Shown here: piece by piece, positions 22,991-30,584 of the stretch
Layout of the letters: each line of letters begins with the position of its first letter
How positions within the stretch are numbered: position 1 is the stretch's first letter
Source: CAZDET01 sp964504335
Lineage (GTDB): Bacteria; Bacteroidota; Bacteroidia; Chitinophagales; Saprospiraceae
Assembly: GCA_964504335.1 (NCBI GenBank)
Contig: CAZDET010000054.1
Span: forward strand, 1 to 36,113
Reading direction: 5' to 3'
DNA length: 36,113 nt
Notes under the pieces: model-generated
The model's database searches: none
Told to the model about the DNA's origin: nothing
Seen by the model: the letters and a program-made list of their open reading frames with translations, nothing else
Translations under genes and position numbers: made by a program

Positions 22991-23920
22991 TTAAACCCGC
23001 ATCCGATTGCGCTTCACCAGATACTGCTGTAGGATGGGCTTAAAGCCGGCTTCGATATCGGCTTCGACAAAATCGATTTTATACTGGAGGCATTTTAGGC
23101 GCAGCTCGTTTTTGTAGGTGGCCATTTGCTCGATGTAGCGCGCTTTGACCTGGTTGGGTTGCAGCTTGATGCGTTCGCCCGACTCCATGTCGATGAAGAG
23201 GTAGGGGCGGTTCTTGTAATCGAATTCAATTTCTTTGGCCCGGTCGACGGTATGGAAAAGGATGACTTCGTGCTTGTTGTGCTTGAGGTGCTGAAGGGCG
23301 GAGAAGAGGGAATCCATCGACTCGCTGCTTTCGAACATATCGCTAAAGATGACCACCAGGGAACGGCGGTGAATGCTGTCGGCAATCTGATGCAGGGCCT
23401 GGGCCGCCGACGTGGTGCGGTTGGCCGATTCGCGCTTGAGGGCTTCCTGCAGGAAGCGCAGCAGGAGGCGGTAGTGGGTGGTGCTACTCTTGACGGGAGT
23501 GTGCTCGTAGACGCTCTCGTCGAACAGGCTCAGTCCGAAGGCATCGCGTTGTTTGAGCAACAGGTTCATCAGGGCGGCGGCGGCCAAGGCGGAAAAGCGT
23601 ACCTTGTTGATGTAGGCGTCCGACTGTTGGGTCACCTCCGGAAAAAACATAGAGGAAGAAGTATCGAGAACGATCCGGCACCGCAGATTGGTTTCTTCTT
23701 CAAAGCGCTTGGTAAACAACCGGTCCGTTCGAGCGTAGACTTTCCAATCGATGTTGCGGGTCGCTTCTCCGGGGTTGTAGAGTCGGTGCTCGGCAAATTC
23801 AACGCTGAAGCCGTGAAAGGGACTTTTGTGCAGGCCGATAATAAATCCCTCCACGACCTGACGGGCGAGTAGCTCTAAATTGCCGAGGTTGCGGGTTTGT
23901 TCCTGATCGAGTGTATACAT
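22991..23920 (-). CDS. DUF58-domain protein with von Willebrand A-like fold
   Basis: A 309-residue cytoplasmic protein. The DUF58 signature is GEATRNIDWKVYARTDRLFTKRFEEE (about residues 55-80). It is followed by a vWA-like metal site, IVLDTSSSMFF (D-x-S-x-S), and VVIFSDMFE. Members usually work beside a MoxR AAA ATPase in envelope or stress functions, but no MoxR gene is in the window. The ATG at 23920 precedes MYTLDQEQTRNLGNLELLARQVVEGFIIG, the normal family N-terminus. An upstream extension to 24031 would translate the terminator region and is rejected. Confidence 0.88.
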   Translation of the reverse strand: MYTLDQEQTRNLGNLELLARQVVEGFIIGLHKSPFHGFSVEFAEHRLYNPGEATRNIDWKVYARTDRLFTKRFEEETNLRCRIVLDTSSSMFFPEVTQQSDAYINKVRFSALAAAALMNLLLKQRDAFGLSLFDESVYEHTPVKSSTTHYRLLLRFLQEALKRESANRTTSAAQALHQIADSIHRRSLVVIFSDMFESSESMDSLFSALQHLKHNKHEVILFHTVDRAKEIEFDYKNRPYLFIDMESGERIKLQPNQVKARYIEQMATYKNELRLKCLQYKIDFVEADIEAGFKPILQQYLVKRNRMRV

Positions 23921-24015
23921 GAAAATATGAATAGCTGTGAAGATGAAACGCACGAATGGCGTTTGTGTTACGCAGGATATGGATGGCAAGGCCTCCGCAT
24001 GGCACCAAATAGAAA

Positions 24016-24047
24016 CCCCCGCCTCCAACACTACGCTGGGGCGGGGG
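24016..24047 (-). terminator. Terminator of trxA
   Basis: CCCCCGCC (24016-24023) pairs with GGCGGGGG (24040-24047). On the minus strand T-rich TTTCTATTTG follows. It lies about 20 bases beyond the thioredoxin stop. Confidence 0.8.
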
Positions 24048-24067
24048 AAAGTCTTTAAACTATATAC

Positions 24068-24400
24068 TTAGGCATTAGCGGATGCCAGCTGTGCTTCGAT
24101 CTTTTCAGCCAAAGCAGCCTTGGTGGCCACGCCAATGTGCTTGTCTACCACTTCGCCATTCTTCAGGATCAGAATGGTAGGAATGCTGCGTACGCTGTAC
24201 TTCATAGACACCTCGGGGTTCTGGTCGACATCTACTTTCCCTACGAGGACGCGTCCTTCGTAGTCGTTCGCCAGTTCCTCGATGATTGGCCCGATAATGC
24301 GGCAGGGACCGCACCACTCTGCCCAAAAGTCAACAACAGCAACGCCTTCCGTATCCAGTGCATTTTCCTGAAAGTTGGCGTCCGTGAATGTAAAAGCCAT
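24068..24400 (-). CDS. trxA: Thioredoxin
   Basis: A 110-residue cytoplasmic disulfide reductase of normal thioredoxin length. The active site is FWAEWCGPCR with Cys 30 and 33. KVDVDQNPEV and the cis-Pro segment SIPTILILKNGEV follow in the usual places. No signal peptide is present. It is transcribed alone, with a strong terminator, and diverges from the DUF3810 gene. Confidence 0.96.
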   Translation of the reverse strand: MAFTFTDANFQENALDTEGVAVVDFWAEWCGPCRIIGPIIEELANDYEGRVLVGKVDVDQNPEVSMKYSVRSIPTILILKNGEVVDKHIGVATKAALAEKIEAQLASANA

Positions 24401-24514
24401 GATTTCCTAGTTTTGATGAATTAATCCTACACCACGACATTTGAATCGTCTGATACACGTAACAACATGATAAAAATATTGGTTGTCTATAGTATTCGTT
24501 GAATCAATCTAAGC

Positions 24515-25582
24515 ATGCGCTACCGTCGATCGTTTTTTTGGATAGCATTGGGCTTGGGGAGCCTGCTGCCCCGGTTTTTTCTCTCCGAGGCGCAGTTGGA
24601 AAGCTGGTACAGCCGCGGCCTGTTTCTATGGATCAGGCAGGTGCTCGATGCCTTGCTGACGAGCTGGTTTCCCTTCCCGCTTTTTTACGCCGTTATCGGC
24701 GGGGTGGTGTTATTTGCGGTGTTGCGAACGATCCGCTTCTTCCGGACGCCTGCTTCCTGGCAACAAAAGGTACTCGGCGGCCTGCTGGGTATTGGTGGGT
24801 TTGCAGGCGCCATTGTTTTTTTCTTTTTGTTTTTGTGGGGATATAACTACGGCCGTATACCCGTAGAAAACCAGCTGTCACTATCATTGAACTCCATTCC
24901 GCTCGATACACTGGAAGCGCGAATGCGCTCGGAGATGGACGTGCTCGTGCAGTTGCGGGCCCAAATTCCCGGTGCGGATACAACCGCATTATCAACCGAA
25001 GTTTTTCCCGATGATCTAGAGGAAGCCCTGCGACCACTACTTGTACAAACGCTACAGCAATACGACTTCCCGACGGTGGGAGCGGTCCGTTGTCGAACCT
25101 TACTTCCCGAAGGGGTACTGCTGCGGATCAGCACGGCAGGCGTCTACTTTCCCTGGGCCGCCGAAGGCAACATCGATGGGGGGTTGCTTCCAATTCAACG
25201 AGTGGCGATCATGGCACACGAATTGGCGCACGGCTACGGCTTTGGCGATGAAGGTACTTGTAGTTTTTGGGCTTATTTGACCTGTTATGATGCCCCGGAT
25301 CCCGTCATCGCTTATGCAGGGCGGCTATCCTACTGGCGCACCCTCGCCAGCACCTTCCGCCGCGCCCGGCCGGAGGTGTATGCGGACTACCGCGCCCAAC
25401 TTCCTGCCGGAGTAGTGGCTGATTTGAATGCCATCAACGCTAACTTGCAGCGGTTTCCCGATATTTTTCCTCGTGCCCGGTACGTGGCCTACGACACGTA
25501 TCTGAAGGCACAGGGCATCCACGAGGGCATGCTGAATTACAACCGGGTTACATTATTGGTGGAAGCGTGGCGGGAAAAGTAA
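24515..25582 (+). CDS. DUF3810-family membrane protein with HExxH metalloprotease-like site
   Basis: A 355-residue membrane protein. Three hydrophobic segments lie in the first 110 residues (FFWIALGLGSLLP; FYAVIGGVVLFAVL; GGFAGAIVFFFLFLWGY). A soluble domain follows, with MAHELAHGYGFGDEG: H235, E236 and H239 form HExxH, and E246 is a possible further ligand. Later segments (VYADYRAQLP; YDTYLKAQGIHEGMLNYNRVTLLVEAW) are characteristic of DUF3810. A zinc-dependent peptidase role is inferred from the motif and has not, to my knowledge, been shown. Start ATG at 24515 directly precedes the first helix. Confidence 0.88.
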   Translation: MRYRRSFFWIALGLGSLLPRFFLSEAQLESWYSRGLFLWIRQVLDALLTSWFPFPLFYAVIGGVVLFAVLRTIRFFRTPASWQQKVLGGLLGIGGFAGAIVFFFLFLWGYNYGRIPVENQLSLSLNSIPLDTLEARMRSEMDVLVQLRAQIPGADTTALSTEVFPDDLEEALRPLLVQTLQQYDFPTVGAVRCRTLLPEGVLLRISTAGVYFPWAAEGNIDGGLLPIQRVAIMAHELAHGYGFGDEGTCSFWAYLTCYDAPDPVIAYAGRLSYWRTLASTFRRARPEVYADYRAQLPAGVVADLNAINANLQRFPDIFPRARYVAYDTYLKAQGIHEGMLNYNRVTLLVEAWREK

Positions 25583-25589
25583 AACAAAA

Positions 25590-25623
25590 CTGCCCCGAAC
25601 ATCCGTTGCCGGAGTCGGGGCAG
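25590..25623. terminator. Hairpin downstream of the DUF3810 gene
   Basis: CTGCCCCGA (25590-25598) pairs perfectly with TCGGGGCAG (25615-25623), 8 bases after the stop. The T-tract is on the minus-strand side (TTTTGTTTT), so it would work best for minus transcripts. It may still end the DUF3810 message. The rest of the gap to 25905 is A/T-rich with no gene seen, and includes TATCTTTC near 25662 as a possible promoter box. Confidence 0.5.
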
Positions 25624-25905
25624 CCCACACACTATGAGAACACCCATTATATCTTAAAGTATATCTTTCAGTTTGTTGCTGTAAGTTGCTGTTGGTTCGC
25701 TTGTTTGTCTATATAGACGCTCAAAAGGGCAAAAAGTATGCGAATATTCGCTGTTAATTATTTTAACACAGTCAGTTTTAGGGGTTAATTATTTGATAAT
25801 CAGTTGATTAAGTCAAATGTCAATGAGTTGCTAAAATCCTTAACAGTCGTCTGATATCCAATTTTGTGACTATTTTAGGAATCTGGACGTCAAAATTTGC
25901 TTGGA

Positions 25906-27840
25906 TTGATCACACCGGAAAGTATACAGGAGGTAAAGGACACGGCGCGCATTGAAGAAGTGGTGCGGGATTTTGTAGATCTCAAGCGCAGGGGGCAGAA
26001 TTTGATTGGCCTATGCCCGTTCCACAGTGAGAAAACGCCCAGTTTCAACGTGAATCCGGCGCGAAATATTTACAAGTGCTTTGGCTGCGGGGAGAGTGGC
26101 GATCCAGTTGGGTTTCTGATGGAGCACGAGCAACTGAGTTTTCCCGAGGCTATTCGGTGGCTGGCCCGCAAGTACAACCTGAAATTGAAAGAAACCGCGG
26201 CTGATCCGGAAGTATTGGCCGAGCAGCAGGCGAAGGAAAGCCTTTTTTTGATCAATCAGTTTGCCCGTGATTTTTACGCACAGCAATTATTCCAAACGGA
26301 TCGCGGGAAGGGGGTTGGCCTGAGCTACTTTCGCGAACGGGGTTTCGAGGAGCGGATTATTCGCGCCTTTGATCTAGGCTATGCCCCACCCGCGCAGGAT
26401 GCGCTGCAGCGGGCTGCCACCCAGGCCGGATACCGCCGCGAGCAATTGGTCGCGTTGGGCTTAGTGAATACCCACGGCCGCGATTTCTTCCGGGATCGGG
26501 TCATTTTCACGATTCACAACGCCTCCGGCAAAGTGGCGGCCTTCGCGGGGCGCATTCTCCAGAAAAAGGCCAAGGCCCCCAAGTACATCAATTCACCCGA
26601 AACGGACATCTATCACAAAAGCGATGTCCTCTATGGCCTGTACCAGGCCCGTCAGGCCATTCGGCGCCACGATCAGTGCTATCTGGTGGAGGGCTATACC
26701 GATGTACTGCGCCTCCATCAGGTGGGGATCGAGCAGGTAGTCGCCAGTTCGGGGACCAGCCTGACGAAGGGGCAGATTCAGCTCATTAAACGCCACACCC
26801 ACAATGTGTACATGCTTTTCGACGGCGACGCAGCGGGTACGAAAGCGGCGCTTCGCGGGCTCGATTTACTTTTGCAGGAAGATCTGAACGTCCGGATCGT
26901 TCTTCTTCCCGACGGCGAAGACCCCGATTCGTATGCGCAGTCGGTTGGGGGCACTGCCTTTCAGGAATACATCGACCGTACGGCCAAGGATTTCATCTTA
27001 TTCAAATCCGATTTGCTGCTTGCTGAAGCCGCAAACGATCCCATCCGCAAGGCCGCCCTTATCACGGATATCACCGAAAGCATTGCCCAGATTCCCGACG
27101 CGCTCAAGCGGGCCCTGTACGTGAAGGAATGTGCCCAGCGATTCGAGGTCGATGAGGCGTTGCTTCTGGCCAAACTCAATCAACTGCTGGCGAAGCAATT
27201 GCGCACCCATCAGCAAAAGAAGGAAGCAACTGCCAAGCCGGCCGCTCCACCACCGAAAACAGAACCGACTACTCCGGCAGAAGCGCCTGCTCCTTCCGGT
27301 TTTGCATTTCAGGAGCGCGATCTGGTACGCATTCTCGTTCGCTTTGGCCACGAACCCTACCAGGCATCGGAAGAAAGCTTCTCCATTGCCGATTATATTA
27401 TCGGAAATATCGAAGAAGTACTCCACACGGTTACAGTGCCCCTTTATCGCCGTGTGCTCGAATTGGCCCTCCACCAACTCGACGATCAACCGAAAATCCT
27501 CCAACCGGATTTCTGGCTGCAACACTCCGATGGCGAAATACAGCAACTGGCCATCGATTTGTTTTCCTCTCCCTACGTGTTCAGTGAAAACTGGGAGCGC
27601 CACAATGTGGTCCTCAATCAAAAAGCTCCCGAACACAACTTCGTCAAAGATGCCGAACAAGCCGTTGCCCGCTACCTGCAACGCGTCGTAAAGCAGCAGC
27701 TCGAACTCATCGGTGCCGAAATCAAACGCCTCAGTGCCGGCGGGGATCACGAAGCCCTCCTGGTACAATTGCAATTGCAGCAACGCTACCTGAAAATCAA
27801 AAAAGAACTGTCGGACCGAACGGGGACGGTTATTTTTTGA
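25906..27840 (+). CDS. dnaG: DNA primase DnaG
   Basis: A primase of 644 residues that makes RNA primers for replication. The N-terminal zinc domain has CPFH (Cys 37, His 40) and CFGC (Cys 58, 61). The catalytic core follows, with the TOPRIM motifs YLVEGYTDVLRLHQ and LFDGDAAGTKAALRG. A Pro-rich linker near 430-455 (KPAAPPPKTEPTTPAEAPAP) leads to the C-terminal helicase-interaction part. TTG at 25906 gives MITPESIQEV, like other Bacteroidota primases; another TTG at 25897 would add three residues. No rpoD or rpsU is adjacent, unlike the classic macromolecular-synthesis operon. Confidence 0.95.
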   Translation: MITPESIQEVKDTARIEEVVRDFVDLKRRGQNLIGLCPFHSEKTPSFNVNPARNIYKCFGCGESGDPVGFLMEHEQLSFPEAIRWLARKYNLKLKETAADPEVLAEQQAKESLFLINQFARDFYAQQLFQTDRGKGVGLSYFRERGFEERIIRAFDLGYAPPAQDALQRAATQAGYRREQLVALGLVNTHGRDFFRDRVIFTIHNASGKVAAFAGRILQKKAKAPKYINSPETDIYHKSDVLYGLYQARQAIRRHDQCYLVEGYTDVLRLHQVGIEQVVASSGTSLTKGQIQLIKRHTHNVYMLFDGDAAGTKAALRGLDLLLQEDLNVRIVLLPDGEDPDSYAQSVGGTAFQEYIDRTAKDFILFKSDLLLAEAANDPIRKAALITDITESIAQIPDALKRALYVKECAQRFEVDEALLLAKLNQLLAKQLRTHQQKKEATAKPAAPPPKTEPTTPAEAPAPSGFAFQERDLVRILVRFGHEPYQASEESFSIADYIIGNIEEVLHTVTVPLYRRVLELALHQLDDQPKILQPDFWLQHSDGEIQQLAIDLFSSPYVFSENWERHNVVLNQKAPEHNFVKDAEQAVARYLQRVVKQQLELIGAEIKRLSAGGDHEALLVQLQLQQRYLKIKKELSDRTGTVIF

Positions 27841-27938
27841 TGTACTGATGCTGTGATGTTCTGATGAATGGCGAATATTACCAAATTACATTATTGCCGC
27901 ATTACAGTATTAATCGCCTGTTACAGGCGGCAGTAACC
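27841..27938 (-). repeat. Mosaic REP-like intergenic element, copy D (inverted)
   Basis: On the minus strand the order is core (GTTACTGCCGCCTG, TAA, CAGGCGATTAAT), then TAATGCGGCAATAATGTAAT, then ATTCGCCATT, as in copies B and C. Its hairpin (plus 27915-27920 with 27924-27929) is a perfect 6-base stem whose sequence differs from the other copies. Confidence 0.7.
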
Positions 27939-27972
27939 AATTTACTGGCGTTTACTCACCACCCTTGTACTA

Positions 27973-28470
27973 ATGAAGATTGGCTTGATTTCCGATACCC
28001 ACTCGCACATGGATGCCGATATTCTCCGATACCTGGCACCCTGCGACCAGATCTGGCACGCCGGGGACGTCGGAGATACAAGCGTGCTCGACCAGCTGGA
28101 GGCCGTTGCACCCGTGCGGGCGGTATACGGAAACATCGATGACCCCGCCATGCAGCGTCGCTTACCGCTCAACTGGACGGAAGAAGTAGAAGGCGTGCGC
28201 GTGCTGATGACACATATAGGAGGGTATCCCGGGCGCTATTCGAAGCGCGTCCGGGAGCTGTTGGATGCGGCACCATGCGACCTCTATATCTGTGGCCATA
28301 GCCATATTCTCAAGATTATGCCTGATAAGAAGCGGCGATTGCTCCACATTAATCCCGGGGCATGTGGGCACCAGGGCTTTCACCTTATGCGGACGATGGT
28401 GCGCTTCCAATTGATGGAAGGGCGCATCGAGCAGGTCGAAGTAATCGAACTCGGCCGGCGGGGACGTTAA
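27973..28470 (+). CDS. YfcE/MJ0936-type metallophosphoesterase
   Basis: A 165-residue cytoplasmic phosphodiesterase of the calcineurin-like fold. All metal motifs are present: ISDTHSHMD (D-x-H), HAGDVGD, VYGNIDD, LMTHIGG and ICGHSHI, ending NPGACGHQGFH. Family members hydrolyse phosphodiesters in vitro and the natural substrate is usually unknown. It precedes panB by 65 bases and may share its transcript. Inverted REP-like copy D lies directly upstream. Confidence 0.92.
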   Translation: MKIGLISDTHSHMDADILRYLAPCDQIWHAGDVGDTSVLDQLEAVAPVRAVYGNIDDPAMQRRLPLNWTEEVEGVRVLMTHIGGYPGRYSKRVRELLDAAPCDLYICGHSHILKIMPDKKRRLLHINPGACGHQGFHLMRTMVRFQLMEGRIEQVEVIELGRRGR

Positions 28471-28535
28471 TAGACGAACTCTTGCCTATATTTACGCGCT
28501 TGCGCATTTGCGAAGGCAGTACTCAGCAGAAAAAT

Positions 28536-29354
28536 ATGTCCGTACACAAGTCTAGTGTCAAGCGTGTCACGACGCACACCTTGCAAAATATGAAGGCCAC
28601 CGGCGAAAAGATTGCTATGCTAACGGCCTACGATTTTTCCATGGCCCGCATTCTGGATGAAGCGGGGGTCGATGTGTTGCTCGTTGGTGATTCGGCCTCG
28701 AATGTAATGGCAGGCCATGAAACGACCCTTCCGATTACCCTTGATCAGATGATCTACCACGCCTCCAGCGTGGTGCGCGCTGCGAAGCGGGCATTGGTTA
28801 TTGTCGATTTACCCTTCGGGTCTTATCAAGGCAATAGCCGGCTGGCGCTCGAATCTGCTATTCGCATTATGAAGGAAGCCGGGGCACACGGGGTGAAACT
28901 GGAAGGTGGGGCTGAAGTGGTGGAAAGTGTTCGCCGCATTCTCACGGCTGGGGTCCCCGTGATGGGCCACCTGGGGCTCACACCTCAGTCAATTTACAAG
29001 TTCGGTACCTACACGGTGCGGGCTAAAGAGGAGGAAGAAGCGCGAAAGTTGCGGGAGGATGCATTGTTGCTGGAAGAAAGCGGCTGTTTTGGCATCGTAT
29101 TGGAAAAAATTCCGGCCAGACTTACCAAGGAAGTCTCGCAAAGCCTTAACATACCCACCATCGGAATTGGCGGTGGCGTTGATGCGGACGGGCAGGTTTT
29201 GGTTACCCACGATATGCTGGGGGTCACCAAGGATTTTCAGCCCCGATTCCTGCGTCGCTATCTCGAGCTGTTCGAGATGATTGGCGATGCTACCCGTCAG
29301 TACATCGTGGATGTCAAGAACCGCGATTTTCCAGCGGAGGGCGAGCAATACTGA
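28536..29354 (+). CDS. panB: 3-methyl-2-oxobutanoate hydroxymethyltransferase (pantothenate synthesis)
   Basis: A 272-residue TIM-barrel enzyme adding a hydroxymethyl group from methylene-tetrahydrofolate to 2-oxoisovalerate, the first step to pantoate and coenzyme A. Diagnostic segments are AMLTAYDFSMARILDEAG, LVGDSASNVMAGH, DLPFGSYQGN, GVKLEGG, GHLGLTPQSI, VLEKIP and PTIGIGGG. Length is normal and all family motifs are intact. A possible weak -7 box, TATATTTA, is at 28487-28494. The ATG at 28536 is chosen because the family N-terminus starts there. panC and panD are not in the window. Confidence 0.96.
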   Translation: MSVHKSSVKRVTTHTLQNMKATGEKIAMLTAYDFSMARILDEAGVDVLLVGDSASNVMAGHETTLPITLDQMIYHASSVVRAAKRALVIVDLPFGSYQGNSRLALESAIRIMKEAGAHGVKLEGGAEVVESVRRILTAGVPVMGHLGLTPQSIYKFGTYTVRAKEEEEARKLREDALLLEESGCFGIVLEKIPARLTKEVSQSLNIPTIGIGGGVDADGQVLVTHDMLGVTKDFQPRFLRRYLELFEMIGDATRQYIVDVKNRDFPAEGEQY

Positions 29355-29410
29355 CCGTCCTCTAATCGTCTTCATTATAGTTTGCACGAACAGACACAAT
29401 CTACATCTCC

Positions 29411-30445
29411 TTGAAAAGGTTTCTCTTAATCGCGTTGGCCGTTGTAGTGATCGGAGGGGGCATTATTGCCTACTTCGGACTGTCCACCATGCGCAAGGTA
29501 GCGGTACCGCGAAATTTAGAAAGTCCCCTCTACGCATACATTCCGAGCGGCAGCTCTTTCGAAGCCGTGCTGGACACGTTGAACAGCCTCGGCACGGTAC
29601 CCGATGAACAGCTCTTCCGCCTTCTGGCCGAGCAGCTTTCCTACATTCAGGAACCGATGCGGGCGGGCCGTTATGAGCTTCAGCCCGGCTGGACCTATTA
29701 CGAACTCATCGACCATCTACGCGCCGGAGAGCGGGCTCCGGTCCGCTTGGTGTTAGCTACCGAACGCGAGCCGGCAGATGTGGCGGCCAAAGCTGCTCGC
29801 TACCTTGCTACAGATTCCGCAGCGCTGGTGACCCTCTTCCAGGACAGCTCTTTTCTGGACAGCATCGGCTACCGCTCGGAAACGCTCCAGAGTCTGTTCA
29901 TCCCCAATACTTACGAGGTTTATTGGAATAGCAGTCCACGCGAATTCGTAGCCCGGATGCGCCGCGAGCACACCGCTTTCTGGGATAGGGAGGAGCGTCG
30001 CGAAAAAGCCGCCGCTCTTGGTATGACCCCGGAGGAGGTGTACACGCTGGCTTCGATTGTAGAGAAGGAAACCCTCGTTAACAAGGAGCGGCAACGCATG
30101 GCCGGGGTATATCTCAATCGTCTGCGCAAGGGCATGCTCTTACAATCGGACCCGACCGCCGTCTTTGCCCGCCGCGATTTCAGCACCGGGCAAGTCTGGG
30201 ATTACCACACCAAATTCGATTCTCCCTACAATACGTATATGTACAAAGGGCTTCCGCCAGGACCCATTGCCATGGCGAGCATCGGTAGCATCGACGCCGT
30301 ATTGAGCGCCGAGCAGCACGACTACCTTTACTTCTGTGCCGTAGGCGACGGGTCGGGCCTGCACAATTTCGCCGAAACCCACGACGGGCACCTGCGGAAT
30401 AAAAGATTGTATAAAGCTAATCTCCGAAAGCGCGGATTGCTGTAA
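29411..30445 (+). CDS. mltG: Endolytic murein transglycosylase MltG
   Basis: A 344-residue inner-membrane enzyme that cuts nascent peptidoglycan strands and sets glycan length. One N-terminal helix (MKRFLLIALAVVVIGGGIIAYFG) anchors it. The YceG domain has YIPSGSSFEAVLDTL, the catalytic Glu in LASIVEKET, GVYLNRLRKGMLLQSDPT, YNTYMYKGLPPGPIAMAS and the closing LHNFAETHDGH. The start is a TTG at 29411 just before the helix; no ATG is suitably placed. It follows panB by 56 bases, with a TATAGTTTG-like stretch between that might be a separate promoter. Confidence 0.94.
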   Translation: MKRFLLIALAVVVIGGGIIAYFGLSTMRKVAVPRNLESPLYAYIPSGSSFEAVLDTLNSLGTVPDEQLFRLLAEQLSYIQEPMRAGRYELQPGWTYYELIDHLRAGERAPVRLVLATEREPADVAAKAARYLATDSAALVTLFQDSSFLDSIGYRSETLQSLFIPNTYEVYWNSSPREFVARMRREHTAFWDREERREKAAALGMTPEEVYTLASIVEKETLVNKERQRMAGVYLNRLRKGMLLQSDPTAVFARRDFSTGQVWDYHTKFDSPYNTYMYKGLPPGPIAMASIGSIDAVLSAEQHDYLYFCAVGDGSGLHNFAETHDGHLRNKRLYKANLRKRGLL

Positions 30446-30470
30446 TTTAGAATAGCTACGGATTTAATAG

Positions 30471-30571
30471 GTTAAGGCCGTCTTTGACAGGCGATTAATA
30501 CTATAATGCGGTAATAATACAATATAGTAGTTTTCGCCATATGTCGACACATTGCCTCATTGACACATCAT
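30471..30571 (+). repeat. Mosaic REP-like intergenic element, copy C
   Basis: The core GTTAAGGCCGTC, TTT, GACAGGCGATTAAT (30471-30499) is followed by TAATGCGGTAATAAT, TTCGCCAT and CATTGCCTCATTGACACATC units. It sits between mltG and the GH13 gene and ends about 14 bases before the latter's ATG. Confidence 0.75.
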
Positions 30572-30584
30572 AGAATCAAAACCC

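Noticed and set aside
23921..24031. Upstream extension of the DUF58 protein
   Set aside because: It would translate the trxA terminator region, and the family N-terminus starts at 23920.
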